Shown here: piece after piece, positions 6,747 through 8,499 of the stretch
How the letters are laid out: each line of letters opens with the position of its first letter
Position numbering within the stretch: position 1 is the first letter of the stretch
Origin: Porticoccaceae bacterium
GTDB lineage: Bacteria > Pseudomonadota > Gammaproteobacteria > Pseudomonadales > Porticoccaceae
Direction of reading: 5' to 3'
NCBI GenBank assembly: GCA_023229065.1
Contig: JALNZZ010000087.1
Coordinates: forward strand, 1-8,499
DNA: 8,499 nt
The notes under the pieces: model-generated
Told to the model about the DNA's origin: nothing
Database searches by the model: none
What the model saw: the letters and a program-made list of their open reading frames with translations, nothing else
Translations under genes and position numbers: made by a program

Positions 6747-6781
6747 CTTTGCCCGACCCTCACAACCAGCCAATCAAGCCA

Positions 6782-7951
6782 ATGAATGCATTGATCCTCT
6801 CCGGCGGCGGCGCCAGAGCCGCCTATCAGGTGGGCGTGCTCAAGGCCCTCGCGGAGATTTTACCGGACACTTACCTCACGCCGTTCCCCATTATCTGCGG
6901 CACCTCTGCCGGTGCCATCAACACCCTGGGACTGGCTGGGCGGCCAGGTCACTTCGCTGCGCGGGTCGAACAACTGGAAACTGTCTGGCGCAGCCTTCAC
7001 GCGGAAAGTATCTATCGCACTGATGGCTGGGGGGTGTTTCGCAACAGCCTGAGCTTGCTCTCGTCGCTGATGCACAGTAAATCAGGGATTCGCAGCCCTG
7101 TGGCTTTGCTCGACAACGAGCCACTGCGGGAGCTGCTGGCGGAGTATATTCAGTTTCGCGAAATCGATGAGGCCATCGCCAGCCGCCACTTGCGGGCAGT
7201 AGCCATCACCGCCATGTCCTACAGCACAGGCCAATCCATTACTTTTTTCCAGGGCGAACTGGAAAACTGGAAGCGGGCACGGCGCATGGGGCTGCGCACC
7301 GGTCTGACTCTCGACCACTTGATGGCGTCAGCGGCCATTCCCACTATTTTCCCTCCGGTACAGATCGGCGATCACTTTTACGGCGACGGTGCCCTGCGTC
7401 AACTCAAGCCTCTGAGCCCGGCTCTGCATCTCGGCGCCAACCGTCTGTTTGTCGTCGGTGTCAGCGACAATCCGGCCCGCAGCCAGTTTGATGAAACTGT
7501 GTACCACTCGCCGTCCCTCGCGCAGATGATCAGCCATATGCTCAACAGTGCCTTTATCGATACGATTGAGAGCGATCTGGAAACCCTGCGCGCCGTCAAT
7601 CGGCTCACCGGCCCGCTATCTCCAAGCCAGCGGGCGGAGATGGGCGTCGACCACCTCCGCCCCATCGATTTTCTCTGCATCACCCCATCGCAGGGTATCA
7701 ACAACTTGGCGGCAGACTACAGCAGTGAGCTGCCGCGCAGTGTCAGGGCCTTTCTCAGACTCACTGGCGCAACCGCTCGTGGCGGCGGCACCAGTGCTCT
7801 CAGCTATCTGCTGTTCGAGCCCGGGTTCTGCGGCGCTCTTATCGACCTGGGGCGCAAGGATACCCTCGCTCAGCGCCAGCGAGTCACGGCGTTTTTTCTT
7901 GAGCGCGAGGACAGCGGCCAACCTTTTGAATCAGGTTGCATCAACCGCTAG
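6782..7951 (+). CDS. patatin-like phospholipase family protein
   Basis: This is a serine acyl hydrolase of the patatin fold, expected to cleave acyl chains from phospholipids or related lipids by a Ser-Asp dyad. From ATG 6782 it has 389 residues and starts MNALILSGGGARAAYQVGVL, the usual N terminus of this bacterial group; a TTG at 6749 would add 11 unconserved residues. The oxyanion-hole loop is SGGGARAAYQ (7-16), nucleophile Ser42 sits in GTSAG (40-44), and catalytic Asp202 in YGDGA (200-204). MASAAIPTIFPPVQI (181-195) is the conserved stretch before the Asp. A C-terminal region of about 130 residues (from 260) follows the catalytic core, with SYLLFEPGFCGALIDLGRKD (341-360), a segment I associate with this subgroup from memory. 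No signal peptide is seen, so it is likely cytoplasmic or membrane-associated from inside. No strong Shine-Dalgarno precedes the ATG. Substrate and physiological role are unknown. Confidence 0.92.
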   Translation: MNALILSGGGARAAYQVGVLKALAEILPDTYLTPFPIICGTSAGAINTLGLAGRPGHFAARVEQLETVWRSLHAESIYRTDGWGVFRNSLSLLSSLMHSKSGIRSPVALLDNEPLRELLAEYIQFREIDEAIASRHLRAVAITAMSYSTGQSITFFQGELENWKRARRMGLRTGLTLDHLMASAAIPTIFPPVQIGDHFYGDGALRQLKPLSPALHLGANRLFVVGVSDNPARSQFDETVYHSPSLAQMISHMLNSAFIDTIESDLETLRAVNRLTGPLSPSQRAEMGVDHLRPIDFLCITPSQGINNLAADYSSELPRSVRAFLRLTGATARGGGTSALSYLLFEPGFCGALIDLGRKDTLAQRQRVTAFFLEREDSGQPFESGCINR

Positions 7952-7959
7952 GGTTGTTT
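7934..7959 (+). terminator. weak hairpins at the patatin stop codon
   Basis: CAACC (7942-7946) and GGTTG (7952-7956) form a 5-bp stem looped over the TAG stop and followed by TTT. A second GGTTG at 7934-7938 can pair with the same CAACC, so two mutually exclusive hairpins are possible. The stem is short and the U-tract only three bases, so it is at most a weak terminator. Confidence 0.2.
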
Positions 7960-7969
7960 ACAGCACTTG

Positions 7970-8011
7970 CAGAACTTCCGAAGCTGTCTAAAAGCTGTAC
8001 GAAAAGTTCTG
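7970..8011 (+). repeat. inverted repeat with internal direct repeats in the patatin-DUF2062 spacer
   Basis: CAGAACTT (7970-7977) and AAGTTCTG (8004-8011) are a perfect 8-bp inverted repeat with a 26-base loop. The loop carries AAGCTGT twice in tandem. No T-run follows, so it is not a standard intrinsic terminator. It ends 17 bases before the -35 box of the DUF2062 promoter, so an operator or upstream element is conceivable. Confidence 0.35.
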
Positions 8012-8027
8012 GTTTGCACTGCTCGGG

Positions 8028-8057
8028 TTAACAATAATCCTGCAAAGGGGTCATAAT
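8028..8057 (+). promoter_or_regulatory. sigma70-type promoter for the DUF2062 gene
   Basis: The -35 box TTAACA (8028-8033) and -10 box CATAAT (8052-8057) each match the consensus at five of six positions and are separated by 18 bases. The predicted start near 8064 gives a leader of roughly 24 bases before ATG 8088. This is the best promoter-like sequence in the window. Confidence 0.55.
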
Positions 8058-8087
8058 TGAACCCTTCGCGCGCCTTCTTGTCAGGAC

Positions 8088-8499
8088 ATGTCCAAAAAGT
8101 TATTCCGCCGTCTGGTTCCGCCCCCCAGTAAACAGGCCGAGAGCCCGGCTTACCGTTGGCTTGCGCCCCTGATACGCGACCCCTACCTGTTCCATATCAA
8201 TCGCCGCTCAGTGTCACTCGCCTTTCTAATAGGGCTGTTCTGCGCCTTTCTGCCCATGCCCGGACAGAGCCTGGTTGCTGCGCCACTGGCCCTGCTGATA
8301 CGTGCCAATCTGCCCATTTCTGTGGCTCTGGTATGGCTGACCAACCCCATCACAATGCCACCTTTGCTCTACCTGTCCTACCGCCTGGGAAGCTGGTTGC
8401 TGGGCAGCCCCCCACTCGACCTGCACTTTTATCTCGACTGGGAATGGTTCGCCCAACAGGGCAAAGCTATCCTCGGCCCCCTGGCACTGGGCAGCATAA
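8088..8499 (+). CDS. DUF2062 domain protein, 3' end outside window
   Basis: ATG 8088 opens 137 codons with no stop before the window ends. AGGA lies just upstream, with only one base between it and the ATG; no other start gives the conserved N terminus. The translation starts MSKKLFRRLVPPPSKQ, a basic cytoplasmic segment, then reads RDPYLFHINRRSVSLAFLIG (30-49), a hydrophobic segment with FLPMPGQ, RANLPISVALVWLTNPITMP (72-91) and a YRLGSWLLG helix (98-106). The P-x-P-G-Q, R-x-N-L-P and N-P-x-T patterns identify DUF2062, a small membrane protein family of unknown function. In Pseudomonas and relatives such a gene lies next to comEC, as I recall; here the patatin gene sits between them. The tail after about residue 115 is less conserved. 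Confidence 0.9.
   Translation, partial: MSKKLFRRLVPPPSKQAESPAYRWLAPLIRDPYLFHINRRSVSLAFLIGLFCAFLPMPGQSLVAAPLALLIRANLPISVALVWLTNPITMPPLLYLSYRLGSWLLGSPPLDLHFYLDWEWFAQQGKAILGPLALGSI

Noticed and set aside
6749..6781. TTG 6749 as the patatin start
   Set aside because: It adds 11 unconserved residues before the typical MNALILSGGGARAAYQ beginning, and no Shine-Dalgarno supports it.
1..8499. Mobile element, CRISPR, defence or biosynthetic cluster
   Set aside because: I found no transposase, integrase, spaced direct repeats, tRNA edge or unfamiliar gene set. The gene order is a conserved chromosomal neighbourhood.

Overview
The window comes from a GC-rich gammaproteobacterium, probably an aquatic or marine one; Cellvibrionales or Halieaceae-like is a guess from protein style, not a database result. 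The strongest clue is the minus-strand order comEC - msbA - lpxK - kdsB. This is the E. coli ycaI-msbA-lpxK-(ycaQ-ycaR)-kdsB neighbourhood with the small genes missing. No plasmid, phage, transposon, CRISPR or RNA gene was found.

Layout, left to right. Positions 1-420 (+) hold the C-terminal receiver domain of a truncated protein, probably a hybrid sensor histidine kinase. It converges on kdsB across 31 bases that contain a small hairpin. On the minus strand, kdsB (452-1213), lpxK (1210-2196) and msbA (2193-about 4052) form a tight operon in which both junctions are 4-base GTGA overlaps. About 330 bases without a convincing gene separate msbA from comEC (4387-about 6708, minus). This gap holds a C-rich, G-poor stretch that looks like a Rho loading region, a possible -10 box inside an imperfect palindrome, and a doubtful 28-codon ORF. 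A divergent intergenic region of about 73 bases follows, then a patatin-like phospholipase gene (6782-7951, +). A 136-base spacer with a good sigma70-type promoter leads into a DUF2062 gene (8088-end, +) that runs off the window.

The core genes serve the outer membrane. KdsB makes CMP-Kdo, LpxK adds the 4'-phosphate to lipid A, and MsbA flips the lipid A core across the inner membrane. ComEC belongs to DNA uptake and is a long-standing genomic neighbour, not a pathway partner. The patatin-like protein may act on membrane lipids, and DUF2062 is a small membrane protein of unknown role often found near comEC.

The protein content is ordinary and I found no new multi-gene system. The points worth a second look are the start-codon usage of the lipid A operon (GTG, GTG and probably TTG), a roughly 32-residue enlargement of the first periplasmic loop of MsbA, and the contents of the comEC-msbA gap.
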